A stretch of DNA of 64,000 nucleotides from Pandoraea pulmonicola. Lineage in GTDB: Bacteria; Pseudomonadota; Gammaproteobacteria; Burkholderiales; Burkholderiaceae. Below are positions 33,501 through 41,353 of this stretch, one piece after another (positions within the stretch are counted from its first letter, which is position 1; every line of letters begins with the position of its first letter). The notes beneath the pieces were generated by a model, which was not told where the DNA came from, did no database searches, and worked only from the letters and a program-made list of their open reading frames with translations. The position numbers and the translations under genes are program-made. The stretch lies in NCBI RefSeq assembly GCF_000815105.2, contig NZ_CP010310.2, forward strand, positions 3,906,001-3,970,000, in the 5' to 3' direction.

Positions 33501-34661
33501 TCAGCGATGCGTAAACATTTGCGGATTCGTTGCATTCGATAGCACGTCGACGACCTGCTCGAGTTCATCGAACGTGTTGTGGAAATGCGGGGAAACGCGG
33601 ATCGCCCCCGAACGCACGCTCGTGAGAATGTTGTGCTTCACAAGGGCCTCGTGAGCGTCTTCGGCCCGGCAGGACGGATGGCGCAGCAGGACGATTCCCG
33701 AGCGCTCGCGCCCCTTGAGCGGGTTCGCCACCTCCAATCCCGCACTTGTCGCCTTGTCTCGAAGGAAATCCACCAGCGTCAGAATCCGGCGTTCGATCAA
33801 ATGCATGCCGATCTGCCCGATGGTCGCGAATCTCTGCGTCAGTCCGAAGATGCCGACGCTATTCTCGCTGCCGGGCTCATACCGTTCGGCGGTGTCCAGA
33901 AAATCGAGCGTTCGGTGGAACGCGAAGGGTTCCCTGACCGAAAGCCACCCCACCAACGACGGACGCACACGCTCCATCGCCCGGTCGGAAAACGCCATGA
34001 ATCCCGTACCGACGGGCCCCAGCATCCACTTGTGAGAAGCCACGACCAGCACATCGACGCCGCATGACTCGATGTCGACCTCCAGAGCACCGATCGACTG
34101 GGTTCCGTCCACGACCAGCAAGGCGTCGCAGTCGCGGCACAACTCACCGATCGTCGCCAGATCAACGCGATAGCCGTTGTAGTACTGGACGTGACTCAAC
34201 GCGACAACTCGGGTCTTCGCGTCGATGAATGACCGAAGCACGTCGGCGGTCACCTTGCCGTCGGCCACGTGGACCTGACGGACTTCAACGCCCTTCGCCT
34301 CGAGCTGCAGCCACGTCAGCAGATTCGACGGAAACTCCATGGCAGGCACGACCACGTTGTCGCCCGCGTTCCAGTCGACGCCCGCAGCGACCATCGACAG
34401 ACCGATGGACGTGTTCTGCACGTAGGCCACGTGTCCCTGTTTCGCGCCCACCAGAGAGGCACCCAGCGAGCGGCCTCGTGCGTACTCGGCGTGCGCGGCG
34501 ACTTCGGACGCGGCGAGCATTTGCACGTGCAGTTCCGTCGCACGATGCATCGCCTGTTGAACCGAGCGCGGAATCGGGGATATCGCGGCGTGATTCAGAA
34601 ACACGTGCGCGTCCAGAAATGGGGTGTCGCGCCTCGCGGCCTCGACTACTGTGTGATTCAT
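33501..34661 (-). CDS. Class V aminotransferase-fold PLP enzyme
   Basis: 386 residues. PLP-lysine K211 in ASHKWMLGP, D185 in LLVVDGTQSIG, H157 in SHVQYYNG, and the C-terminal SGAIRVSPHFHNTFDELEQV, as in NifS/Csd/isopenicillin-N-epimerase-like proteins. No cysteine sits in the loop where cysteine desulfurases have one, so sulfur transfer is unlikely. Racemase, lyase, epimerase or beta-elimination activity on an amino acid imported by the adjacent permease is a reasonable inference; the RidA gene next door supports an imine-releasing reaction. Confidence 0.88.
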   Translation of the reverse strand: MNHTVVEAARRDTPFLDAHVFLNHAAISPIPRSVQQAMHRATELHVQMLAASEVAAHAEYARGRSLGASLVGAKQGHVAYVQNTSIGLSMVAAGVDWNAGDNVVVPAMEFPSNLLTWLQLEAKGVEVRQVHVADGKVTADVLRSFIDAKTRVVALSHVQYYNGYRVDLATIGELCRDCDALLVVDGTQSIGALEVDIESCGVDVLVVASHKWMLGPVGTGFMAFSDRAMERVRPSLVGWLSVREPFAFHRTLDFLDTAERYEPGSENSVGIFGLTQRFATIGQIGMHLIERRILTLVDFLRDKATSAGLEVANPLKGRERSGIVLLRHPSCRAEDAHEALVKHNILTSVRSGAIRVSPHFHNTFDELEQVVDVLSNATNPQMFTHR

Positions 34662-34762
34662 GGTTTCCTTACGTCGAATGAGCTATCGAACATTGCCCTC
34701 ATGCGCAAACCGGATCTCCTATCCGCGCATGAGGAGTTCGTATCGAAATGGCGAGTCGCGCG

Positions 34763-36175
34763 TCACTGGCGGGCTGCGGAGCCCGCCGACACTCGTCGAC
34801 CGCGAATCTGGTAGATCAATGCAATGGCCGCCGCGCTCACGCCGGTCGTGATCATCTGGTTGCGGGACTCGGCGTGGAAGAGCGAAACCACGACGAAGGC
34901 CGCCATCATGGCCGCAGCGAGGTATGACAGATACGGGAAGGCCCACATCTTTACCGGCAGTTCCACACTCGGGTCCCGATCCGCACGGCGTCGCAGAATG
35001 ATCTGCGAGACGATCGCGGACGCCCACAGGATCATGTTCACCGAGCCCACGGCGTTGAGCAGCAGCATCAGGACGGTTTCGGGCCAAAGGTAGTTCATCG
35101 CCACCGCAGCGAAACCGAACGCGACGGATGCGAGCATGGCCGCACGCGGTACGCGATTCGCAGCCAGGCGAGTGAAGCGACGCGGTGCGGAGCCACGCTC
35201 GGCGAGCGAGAAGATCAGGCGTGACGCGCCATAGATGTTGGCATTCAGCGACGAAAGCAGTGCGAGCGCAATGGTCATCGTGATCATGACCTCCACCCCG
35301 GGGATGCCAGCGAGCTTGAGAATGGCCACGAACGGCCCGGCCTTCAGATCACTGGAATTCCACGGCAGAACGGTGACCATGATGGCAACGGGAACGACGA
35401 AGAACAGCACGATCCGATAGAGCATCGAGCGAATGGCTCGCGAGATGTTCCGCTTCGGATCTTCCGTCTCCGCCGCCGCGATGGCGATGATCTCGGTGCC
35501 GCCGTACGTGAACGTCACGATGAGAAGCGCTGCGCCGACACCGGCCAACCCCGTGGGCATGAATCCGCCATGGCTGAAAAGGTTGCTCAGCCCCGGCGAA
35601 GGAACATGAGGAACGACGCCGGCAAGAATTGCCACGCCGACCCCGATGAACGCGATAATCACCGCGATCTTCAACCCGGCAAACCAGAATTCCATCTCCC
35701 CGAACTTCGATGAGCCCGCGAGGTTGATGATCGTGAATCCGCCGACGAAGCTCAAAGCCAGCGCCCACTGCGGAAGCGATGGCCAATACGCATGAAGAAT
35801 CACGGCAGTGGCCGTTGCCTCGGAAGCGATGGAGATCACCATCGTGAGCCACCACAACCAGCCGACCGTGATACCCGCCGTCGGCCCCAACGCGTTGCCG
35901 ACGTACACGGACAGCGCCCCGCTGTTCGGATTAGCGGCGGCCATCTCGCCGATCATCCGGATAATGAGAATCACCAGAAGACTGGCGAAGCCGAAAGCCA
36001 CCAGGACTGCCGGTCCGGCCACGGCGATCGCCTTGCCCATCCCCACGAAGAGCCCCGTGCCGATCGCACACCCCAGACTCATCATCACCAGATGACGAGG
36101 CTTCATCCGCTTTCCGAGTTCGCTCTGCGCGTCGAGAGGCGCGGGCGAAAAAGCTCCACTTTCAGCAGCTTTCAT
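34763..36175 (-). CDS. APC-family amino acid permease
   Basis: 470 residues with about 12 membrane segments. It starts KRMKPRHLVMMSLGCAIGTGLFVGMG, the characteristic GABA/amino acid permease TM1 motif, and has TFTYGGTEIIAIAAAETEDP in the middle. ATG 36175 has AGGAG 8 nt upstream. It is the first gene of the permease-class V-RidA-SMR unit, divergent from the LysR gene. Substrate is an amino acid or amine; which one is not visible. Confidence 0.92.
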   Translation of the reverse strand: MKAAESGAFSPAPLDAQSELGKRMKPRHLVMMSLGCAIGTGLFVGMGKAIAVAGPAVLVAFGFASLLVILIIRMIGEMAAANPNSGALSVYVGNALGPTAGITVGWLWWLTMVISIASEATATAVILHAYWPSLPQWALALSFVGGFTIINLAGSSKFGEMEFWFAGLKIAVIIAFIGVGVAILAGVVPHVPSPGLSNLFSHGGFMPTGLAGVGAALLIVTFTYGGTEIIAIAAAETEDPKRNISRAIRSMLYRIVLFFVVPVAIMVTVLPWNSSDLKAGPFVAILKLAGIPGVEVMITMTIALALLSSLNANIYGASRLIFSLAERGSAPRRFTRLAANRVPRAAMLASVAFGFAAVAMNYLWPETVLMLLLNAVGSVNMILWASAIVSQIILRRRADRDPSVELPVKMWAFPYLSYLAAAMMAAFVVVSLFHAESRNQMITTGVSAAAIALIYQIRGRRVSAGSAARQ

Positions 36176-36372
36176 TGCAATGTCTCCTAGGATGACTCTC
36201 TCGGTCATCGCCGATAAATACTAAGTAATACGAATTAATAACGGGCTTTTTCCGCCGCACAATCGAGACGTCATGCTTGGCCGAAGGCGCGCCGGTCCCT
36301 TGACACAAACGCCGTCATTGATCGAGGGCGACGCTCGGATTCGCAGGAAGGTCACGACGCGGGAGCCATCAG

Positions 36373-36387
36373 AACACACGTTTTTAA
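36373..36387 (+). repeat. AACACAYGTTTTTAA repeat, copy 1
   Basis: AACACACGTTTTTAA, one base different from the copy at 36451-36465 and 78 nt away in the same orientation. Candidate LysR-recognition element. Confidence 0.7.
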
Positions 36388-36450
36388 CGCATGCAAATCG
36401 ACGCCAATAATGGGGAAAATGAACCAGGCTCATACTCAAAAAACCCCGTA

Positions 36451-36465
36451 AACACATGTTTTTAA
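36451..36465 (+). repeat. AACACAYGTTTTTAA repeat, copy 2
   Basis: AACACATGTTTTTAA, 14 of 15 bases identical to the copy at 36373-36387. The central ACATGT is itself palindromic. Confidence 0.7.
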
Positions 36466-36573
36466 ATAATATTCCACACTTACCACAGGCCGATGGCGCG
36501 GTACACTGGAGGGGATTTTGGGAACTGCGAGGTTGGCCAACGGGCGTGCGTCGCAATCTTTGGATATCAAGCC

Positions 36574-37557
36574 ATGACGACAGACGAACGGAAAACCGAC
36601 TTCCATCTCGACAAGCTGGATTTGAATCTGCTTCGCGTGTTTCTCGTCCTGATGCAGCAACGGAGCGTGACGAAGGCTTCGTATCAGTTGGGCAGGACGC
36701 AGTCTGCCGTCAGCCACTCGCTGGCGAAGCTGCGGGAGTTCTTTCAGGACGATCTTTTCAGTCGCGACTCCGGCACCATGGAACCTACGGCGTGCGCACG
36801 CGAGCTCGCGGAAGTCATTGGGTCGTCGCTGGCCGGCATCAGCGATGCCGTGGGTCGTCACCGCCACTTCGATCCTGCGACCACCAAGCGGAATTTTCGA
36901 ATCGGCGTGACCGATGATGCCGCGCTGGCCTACATTCCGAGGCTCACACGCCACTTCGTGAGTCAGGCGCCAAATGCCGCGCTCAATATCATTCACGCTC
37001 CGGGGCCGCAGGTCACCGCCCTTATTCGTTCCGGGGAAATCGACTATGCAATCGCGCCTTCGCACGGCGTCGCGGATGCCCGCCTCGAGCTGATTCCGCT
37101 GTCGCGCGACCGTCTGCTTTGCGTCGGCTGGCGAGAAAACCCACTGATGAAGAAAGCGCTCTCAGTACAGGAGTATCTGAGTGCGCAACATCTGCAGGTG
37201 TCCGCCGACGGGGTGTCGCCGGGCGTGGCAGACAGGGTTCTGCATGCACAAAAACTCAAGCGCCGGGTCGTGGCCACGGTGCCTTACTACCTCGTCGCCC
37301 CCTCTGTCCTCAAGGGATCGAACCTGCTCGCAATTCTCGGCGACAGCGTGCTTTTTGCGATTTCCGAGCACGATGAAATCGTGGTTTCGTTGCCCCCGTT
37401 GAACTTGCCTCGCCTGGACATATGCCTGGCATTCGACCCGGTGCGGCAACACGACAACGGCCATCGGTGGCTCAAGCAACTCATCGTGGAACTGTGGAAA
37501 TCCCAACGCCAGCGCAAGCGCGAACTGATGGGGAAGTTCAGCATCGGTCGCGAATGA
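36574..37557 (+). CDS. LysR-family regulator
   Basis: 327 residues. The N-terminal HTH is at about 14-62 (LDLNLLRVFLVLMQQRSVTKASYQLGRTQSAVSHSLAKLREFF, then LFSR). The effector domain is type 2 periplasmic-binding-like. ATG 36574 has GGA about 9 nt upstream; earlier frame is leaderless sequence. Divergent from the permease gene, so it is the expected regulator of the permease-PLP enzyme-RidA-SMR unit. Confidence 0.92.
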   Translation: MTTDERKTDFHLDKLDLNLLRVFLVLMQQRSVTKASYQLGRTQSAVSHSLAKLREFFQDDLFSRDSGTMEPTACARELAEVIGSSLAGISDAVGRHRHFDPATTKRNFRIGVTDDAALAYIPRLTRHFVSQAPNAALNIIHAPGPQVTALIRSGEIDYAIAPSHGVADARLELIPLSRDRLLCVGWRENPLMKKALSVQEYLSAQHLQVSADGVSPGVADRVLHAQKLKRRVVATVPYYLVAPSVLKGSNLLAILGDSVLFAISEHDEIVVSLPPLNLPRLDICLAFDPVRQHDNGHRWLKQLIVELWKSQRQRKRELMGKFSIGRE

Positions 37558-37666
37558 TGCGAACCGACCTGCGGCTTCCCGCGTTGTAATTCCAGAACAT
37601 CCTGTTAGGATCACGCAAAAGGGCGGCGGCTGAAAAACGAACAATGTACGATATCAGCAACCGCAG

Positions 37667-37683
37667 GGGCGCCATGGGCGCCC
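37667..37683 (+). terminator. Possible hairpin before the GGDEF gene
   Basis: GGGCGCC (37667-37673) ATG GGCGCCC (37677-37683), with no T-run, in the 157-nt gap between LysR and the MHYT gene. Weak evidence for termination. Confidence 0.3.
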
Positions 37684-37714
37684 TCGTTGCGTAAGAAGCT
37701 CTTAGAGATTTTTC

Positions 37715-39823
37715 ATGTACGTCAGTACCTATGATCCGCTGTTGGTCACCCTGTCAATTCTTGTAGCAACGCTTGCTTCCTACACCGCGCTGGACATGAC
37801 AGGACGAATTGTCAGCGCGCGCGGATCGGCCGCCCGATGGTGGCTCGCCGGTGGGTCGTTTGCCATGGGGGTCGGCATCTGGTCGATGCACTTTATCGGA
37901 ATGCTGGCGTTCGACCTGCCCATTCCCCTCGGGTACGACCCGGCGATTACGCTTCTTTCCCTGCTCATTGCGGTTGTCTTTTCGGCGTTCGCGCTCTGGC
38001 TCGTATGCCAGGACTCGCTCCCCCGGCACCGCCTGACGTTCGGCGCGATTCTGATGGGCATCGGCGTCGCGAGCATGCACTACACGGGCATGGCCGCGAT
38101 GCGCATGCAGCCCGGCATCCAGTACACGCCGTGGATCTTCTGCCTGTCGGTGTTGATCGCCATCGCCGCTTCCGGCGCAGCCCTCTGGATCGCGTTCAGC
38201 CTGCGCCGCCACTCGCCGCGCACCCGTCAATTGCGCGCGGGCGCCGCCGTCGTCATGGGCCTGGCCATCGTCGGTATGCATTACACCGGGATGGCGGCGG
38301 CCGAATTCCCGTTCGGCACCATCTGCGGGGCAGCGGGAGGCACCGGCGCCACGGGATGGCTGGCCGTGGTGGTGATCGTCGGCACGCTCGCCGTATTGGC
38401 CATCGCCCTGACCGTGTCGGTCCTCGACTTCCGCCTTGAATCGCAGACCTCGAAGCTCGCCATGTCGCTGGCGGAAGCCAATCAGGAACTGACATATCTG
38501 GCGCTCCACGATCCGCTCACGAAGCTTCCCAACCGCGAATTGCTGCAAGACCGGATGGATCAGGCGATCCAGCGCGCGGAAATATCGAACGGGCGCTTCG
38601 CACTCATGTTCGTCGATCTCGACGGTTTCAAGGCCGTGAACGATGTGTTCGGCCACGCGATCGGCGATCTCCTGCTGCAGGAAATTTCGCTTCGCATTTC
38701 CAAGTGCGTGAGAAGTCGGGACACCATCGCCCGCGTCGGGGGAGACGAGTTCGTACTGCTCGGCGACGTGAGCGAGCCGACCGATGCGGCAACGCTGGCC
38801 GAAAAGCTGCTCGCCGAGATCCGCAAGCCGGTCTCGGTGCATGGCCATGACCTGTTCGTTTCGGGCAGCGTCGGGATTGCGATGTACCCCGAAAACGGTG
38901 CGTCGGAAGAAGTGTTGCTGTCCAACGCGGACGCGGCGATGTATCACGCCAAATCGATCGGCAAGAACACTTACTGCTTCTTCGATGCCTCGATGAACGC
39001 CAACGTGCACGAGCAACTGAAGTTCGTGATGGACCTCCGATCGGCATTGGTGCGCGGCGAACTGGTCCTGCACTTTCAACCAAAGTTTGTCGCGCCCGAC
39101 GGTCCGGTGACCGGCGCCGAAGCGCTGGTGCGCTGGATTCATCCGTCGCGAGGCCTTATCACGCCCGACCAGTTCATCCCCATCGCCGAAAAGGGCGGCC
39201 TGATCATCCCGTTGGGAGAGTGGGTGCTCAACGAAGCCTGCCGTCAGATGAAGGAATGGCGGCAGCGCGGACACACCGAATGGGACGTTTCGGTCAACGT
39301 CTCCTCGCTCCAGTTCGCACATGCGAGGTTTACGGAGACCGTGCGCGCAACGCTCGAGCGACACGGACTGGATCCGAGCTGCCTGACCATCGAGGTTACG
39401 GAATCCACTGCCATGCGCGACGTGGAGACGAGCCTGAAAATCCTGCAAGAACTCAGCGAAATGGGCGTAAAGATCTCGATAGACGATTTCGGAACCGGAT
39501 ATTCGAGCCTGATGTATCTGAAGCGCCTTCCGGCCACCGAACTCAAGATCGATCGGGAATTCGTCAGCGAACTGACACGCGATACGGAAGACGCGGCGAT
39601 CGTATCGGCCATCGTCGCGCTAGGCCAGGCGCTGAATCTTCGTATTGTCGCGGAGGGCGTCGAGACAGCGGAACAGCAGGAATTCCTCACCGATCTTGGC
39701 TGCGACTCGCTGCAGGGCTTTCTTCTGGGGCGTCCCGTGCCCGCGGAAGAGTTCGTCGCGCATGTGGCGGCAAAGGATGCGCCGCTCCCAGTTGCATCCC
39801 GCCACGCTCTGCGCATCGAGTAA
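37715..39823 (+). CDS. MHYT-GGDEF-EAL c-di-GMP signalling protein
   Basis: 702 residues. The N-terminal seven-helix MHYT sensor has three repeats of the motif (WSMHFIGM at about 56, MHYTGMAAMR at 121, MHYTGMAAAE at 188), thought to bind copper and sense a gas. A GGDEF domain follows, with intact GGDEF at 342-346 (RVGGDEFVLLG). The EAL domain has EAL at 469-471 (GAEALVRW), then DDFGTGYSS and DREFV. Both catalytic motifs are intact, so the protein may make or break c-di-GMP depending on the signal. Stand-alone gene; no obvious ribosome site of strength. Confidence 0.95.
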   Translation: MYVSTYDPLLVTLSILVATLASYTALDMTGRIVSARGSAARWWLAGGSFAMGVGIWSMHFIGMLAFDLPIPLGYDPAITLLSLLIAVVFSAFALWLVCQDSLPRHRLTFGAILMGIGVASMHYTGMAAMRMQPGIQYTPWIFCLSVLIAIAASGAALWIAFSLRRHSPRTRQLRAGAAVVMGLAIVGMHYTGMAAAEFPFGTICGAAGGTGATGWLAVVVIVGTLAVLAIALTVSVLDFRLESQTSKLAMSLAEANQELTYLALHDPLTKLPNRELLQDRMDQAIQRAEISNGRFALMFVDLDGFKAVNDVFGHAIGDLLLQEISLRISKCVRSRDTIARVGGDEFVLLGDVSEPTDAATLAEKLLAEIRKPVSVHGHDLFVSGSVGIAMYPENGASEEVLLSNADAAMYHAKSIGKNTYCFFDASMNANVHEQLKFVMDLRSALVRGELVLHFQPKFVAPDGPVTGAEALVRWIHPSRGLITPDQFIPIAEKGGLIIPLGEWVLNEACRQMKEWRQRGHTEWDVSVNVSSLQFAHARFTETVRATLERHGLDPSCLTIEVTESTAMRDVETSLKILQELSEMGVKISIDDFGTGYSSLMYLKRLPATELKIDREFVSELTRDTEDAAIVSAIVALGQALNLRIVAEGVETAEQQEFLTDLGCDSLQGFLLGRPVPAEEFVAHVAAKDAPLPVASRHALRIE

Positions 39824-39824
39824 A

Positions 39825-40322
39825 TCAAGGGAACTGATTGCGATGTGCGCGCAGCCACAGGAACTGGAGCATCGAGCCCAGCACGAACACGCTCAGCCAC
39901 GCCAGGAGCGCGCCGCGCACTAGCGGCGATTCCGGGCCGGCGGCGAGGGGATGATTGACCGGAAGCCGTGTCAGCGTCTCGTTGATCCCGGGAACCAGCA
40001 ACAAGAAAAAGCTGAACGCGAACGAAAACTGGGAGAGGTACAACCGCGCACGTCCCAGGAACCGGATTCGCGGAACGAGCAGCCCGCTCAATGTCGCGAG
40101 CAGCGCCAATATGCCCAGTGCGTGCCCCGCGTTGAACCGGCCAGTGCTGGACAACCCAAACGACGTGAAGATCGACAGAAGCATCCCGGCAAGATAGATC
40201 TTTGCGGGCGATGTGTTGGGATCGATGCGCCGATATCGGAGGAAGCTGTAAACACCCGCCGCGAATGTCACCAGACTGATAGCCGTGTGGCCCGCGCCCA
40301 GCGCGGAAATGGGATGAGGCAT
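39825..40322 (-). CDS. Putative membrane protein of unknown family
   Basis: 165 residues with about four hydrophobic segments (near 14-28, 44-58, 68-82, 95-110 and 136-155, five at most). Family not recognised. ATG 40322 has AAGGAG 7 nt upstream. A perfect 18-bp palindrome lies upstream at 40411-40428, probably the TetR site: the TetR gene at 40482 is upstream on the same strand. Function unknown; a small transport or redox membrane protein is possible. Confidence 0.7.
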   Translation of the reverse strand: MPHPISALGAGHTAISLVTFAAGVYSFLRYRRIDPNTSPAKIYLAGMLLSIFTSFGLSSTGRFNAGHALGILALLATLSGLLVPRIRFLGRARLYLSQFSFAFSFFLLLVPGINETLTRLPVNHPLAAGPESPLVRGALLAWLSVFVLGSMLQFLWLRAHRNQFP

Positions 40323-40410
40323 GAGACAACTCCTTTTGAAGATACAACCCTGGGTCGGCATGGCGTGAACGCATGGACGATCACATCGAGCCAACAATTT
40401 ACCCAGAAAA

Positions 40411-40428
40411 CAACCAACTAGTTGGTTG
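40411..40428. promoter_or_regulatory. Perfect palindrome, TetR-type operator
   Basis: CAACCAACTAGTTGGTTG reads the same on both strands (18 bp). It lies 89 nt before the membrane-protein ATG and downstream of the TetR gene. It shares ACTAGTTGGT with 41173-41182 upstream of that TetR gene, so TetR probably controls both. Confidence 0.8.
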
Positions 40429-40481
40429 GTACGATGATAAAAAAGAAGGAGCTTTTTACGCTCCGCCATTAAAAACTCAGA

Positions 40482-41069
40482 TCAGTTCGACGCCCGAAGA
40501 CGGTCTATTGCGACCCGCGAAATCGCCTGAAACGATCCGGCATTACCGGACGCCCGCGCCGTCAGCATGGCGCCGTAGACGGTCGACATAAACGTCTGCG
40601 CCTCCATGAGCGCGCTGTCGCACAAGGCGAACTGCTTTTGGGCCGCGCCCGCCTCCAGAACCGTCGCGATCCACGCGCTCAAGTCGTCAAAATAGCGACG
40701 AACCTCGGTTGCAACATCTTGCGGGATCATGGGCAATTCCGCCGCAAGCATTGTACAAATACAGATGGGCAGCGTTCCATCGCGGATGCATTCGGCCCAA
40801 TAATCGGTGTACGCCGTCAGTCTGGCCAAAGGATCCTCGACGCGCTTGTCGAGCGCAGCCAGTCCTTCGCGGGCCTGGGCGCGGTGCATCTTGACAACGG
40901 TCAGCACCAAATCCGCCTTGCTCGGGAAATGATGGTGAATGCTGGGCTTGCCGATACGCACCCGCTCGGACAGATCCGCATAACTGAATCCGTGATAGCC
41001 GCCTGCGGCAAGCAGCTGCTTCGTGTGCTGCACGATTTCGGTTGCCCTCGGGGACAGCTCAACGCTCAT
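40482..41069 (-). CDS. TetR/AcrR-family regulator
   Basis: 195 residues. The HTH is at about 26-48 (HGFSYADLSERVRIGKPSIHHHFPSK). The C-terminal half fits the TetR ligand domain (DPLARLTAYTDYWAECIRDGTLPICICTMLAAELPMIP), similar to the TetR subgroup found beside electrophile-responsive genes; the cysteines in CICT may sense an electrophile (inference). ATG 41069. It is 90 nt upstream of the palindrome controlling the membrane-protein gene. Confidence 0.9.
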   Translation of the reverse strand: MSVELSPRATEIVQHTKQLLAAGGYHGFSYADLSERVRIGKPSIHHHFPSKADLVLTVVKMHRAQAREGLAALDKRVEDPLARLTAYTDYWAECIRDGTLPICICTMLAAELPMIPQDVATEVRRYFDDLSAWIATVLEAGAAQKQFALCDSALMEAQTFMSTVYGAMLTARASGNAGSFQAISRVAIDRLRASN

Positions 41070-41151
41070 GGATTCTCACTCGATTGCCTGCACTTGGACG
41101 CGACGCCCGTGTATGCGATGTCGCGTTTTACGCGCACTTTGGCGTGCCTGA

Positions 41152-41195
41152 TGACACACTGTCGATCAATCTACTAGTTGGTCGACAGTGTGTCA
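41152..41195. promoter_or_regulatory. Long inverted repeat upstream of TetR gene
   Basis: TGACACACTGTCGA (41152-41165) and TCGACAGTGTGTCA (41182-41195) are perfect 14-bp arms around a 16-nt spacer containing ACTAGTTGG. The piece ACTAGTTGGT (41173-41182) is shared with the operator at 40411-40428. Expected to be the TetR autoregulatory site; the long outer arms may also form a hairpin. Confidence 0.65.
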
Positions 41196-41353
41196 ATCCC
41201 CTCGAGGGCACCTTTTCTGAGTTCGCGGTTCGCGAGGGGAGCACGCCTGCGTCGCATGAGAAAAGCGCTCCGATCCGCTCAATGGCCGTTCGGCAGACAC
41301 TGGCACTGCGCCTCGACTCGTTGGCATGCTCCGGCTGACTCGCATCCCGGCGG

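Larger units (their letters stand above)
36176..36573. other. Divergent promoter region, permease/LysR
   Basis: About 400 nt without a gene. Two near-identical direct repeats occur here (separate entries), plus AT-rich promoter-like sequence near 36210-36240. LysR regulators bind such regions. Confidence 0.6.

Noticed and set aside
41152..41195. Long hairpin as an intrinsic terminator of the exoprotein gene
   Set aside because: It has no T-run and shares ACTAGTTGGT with a confirmed palindrome elsewhere, so an operator is the simpler reading.
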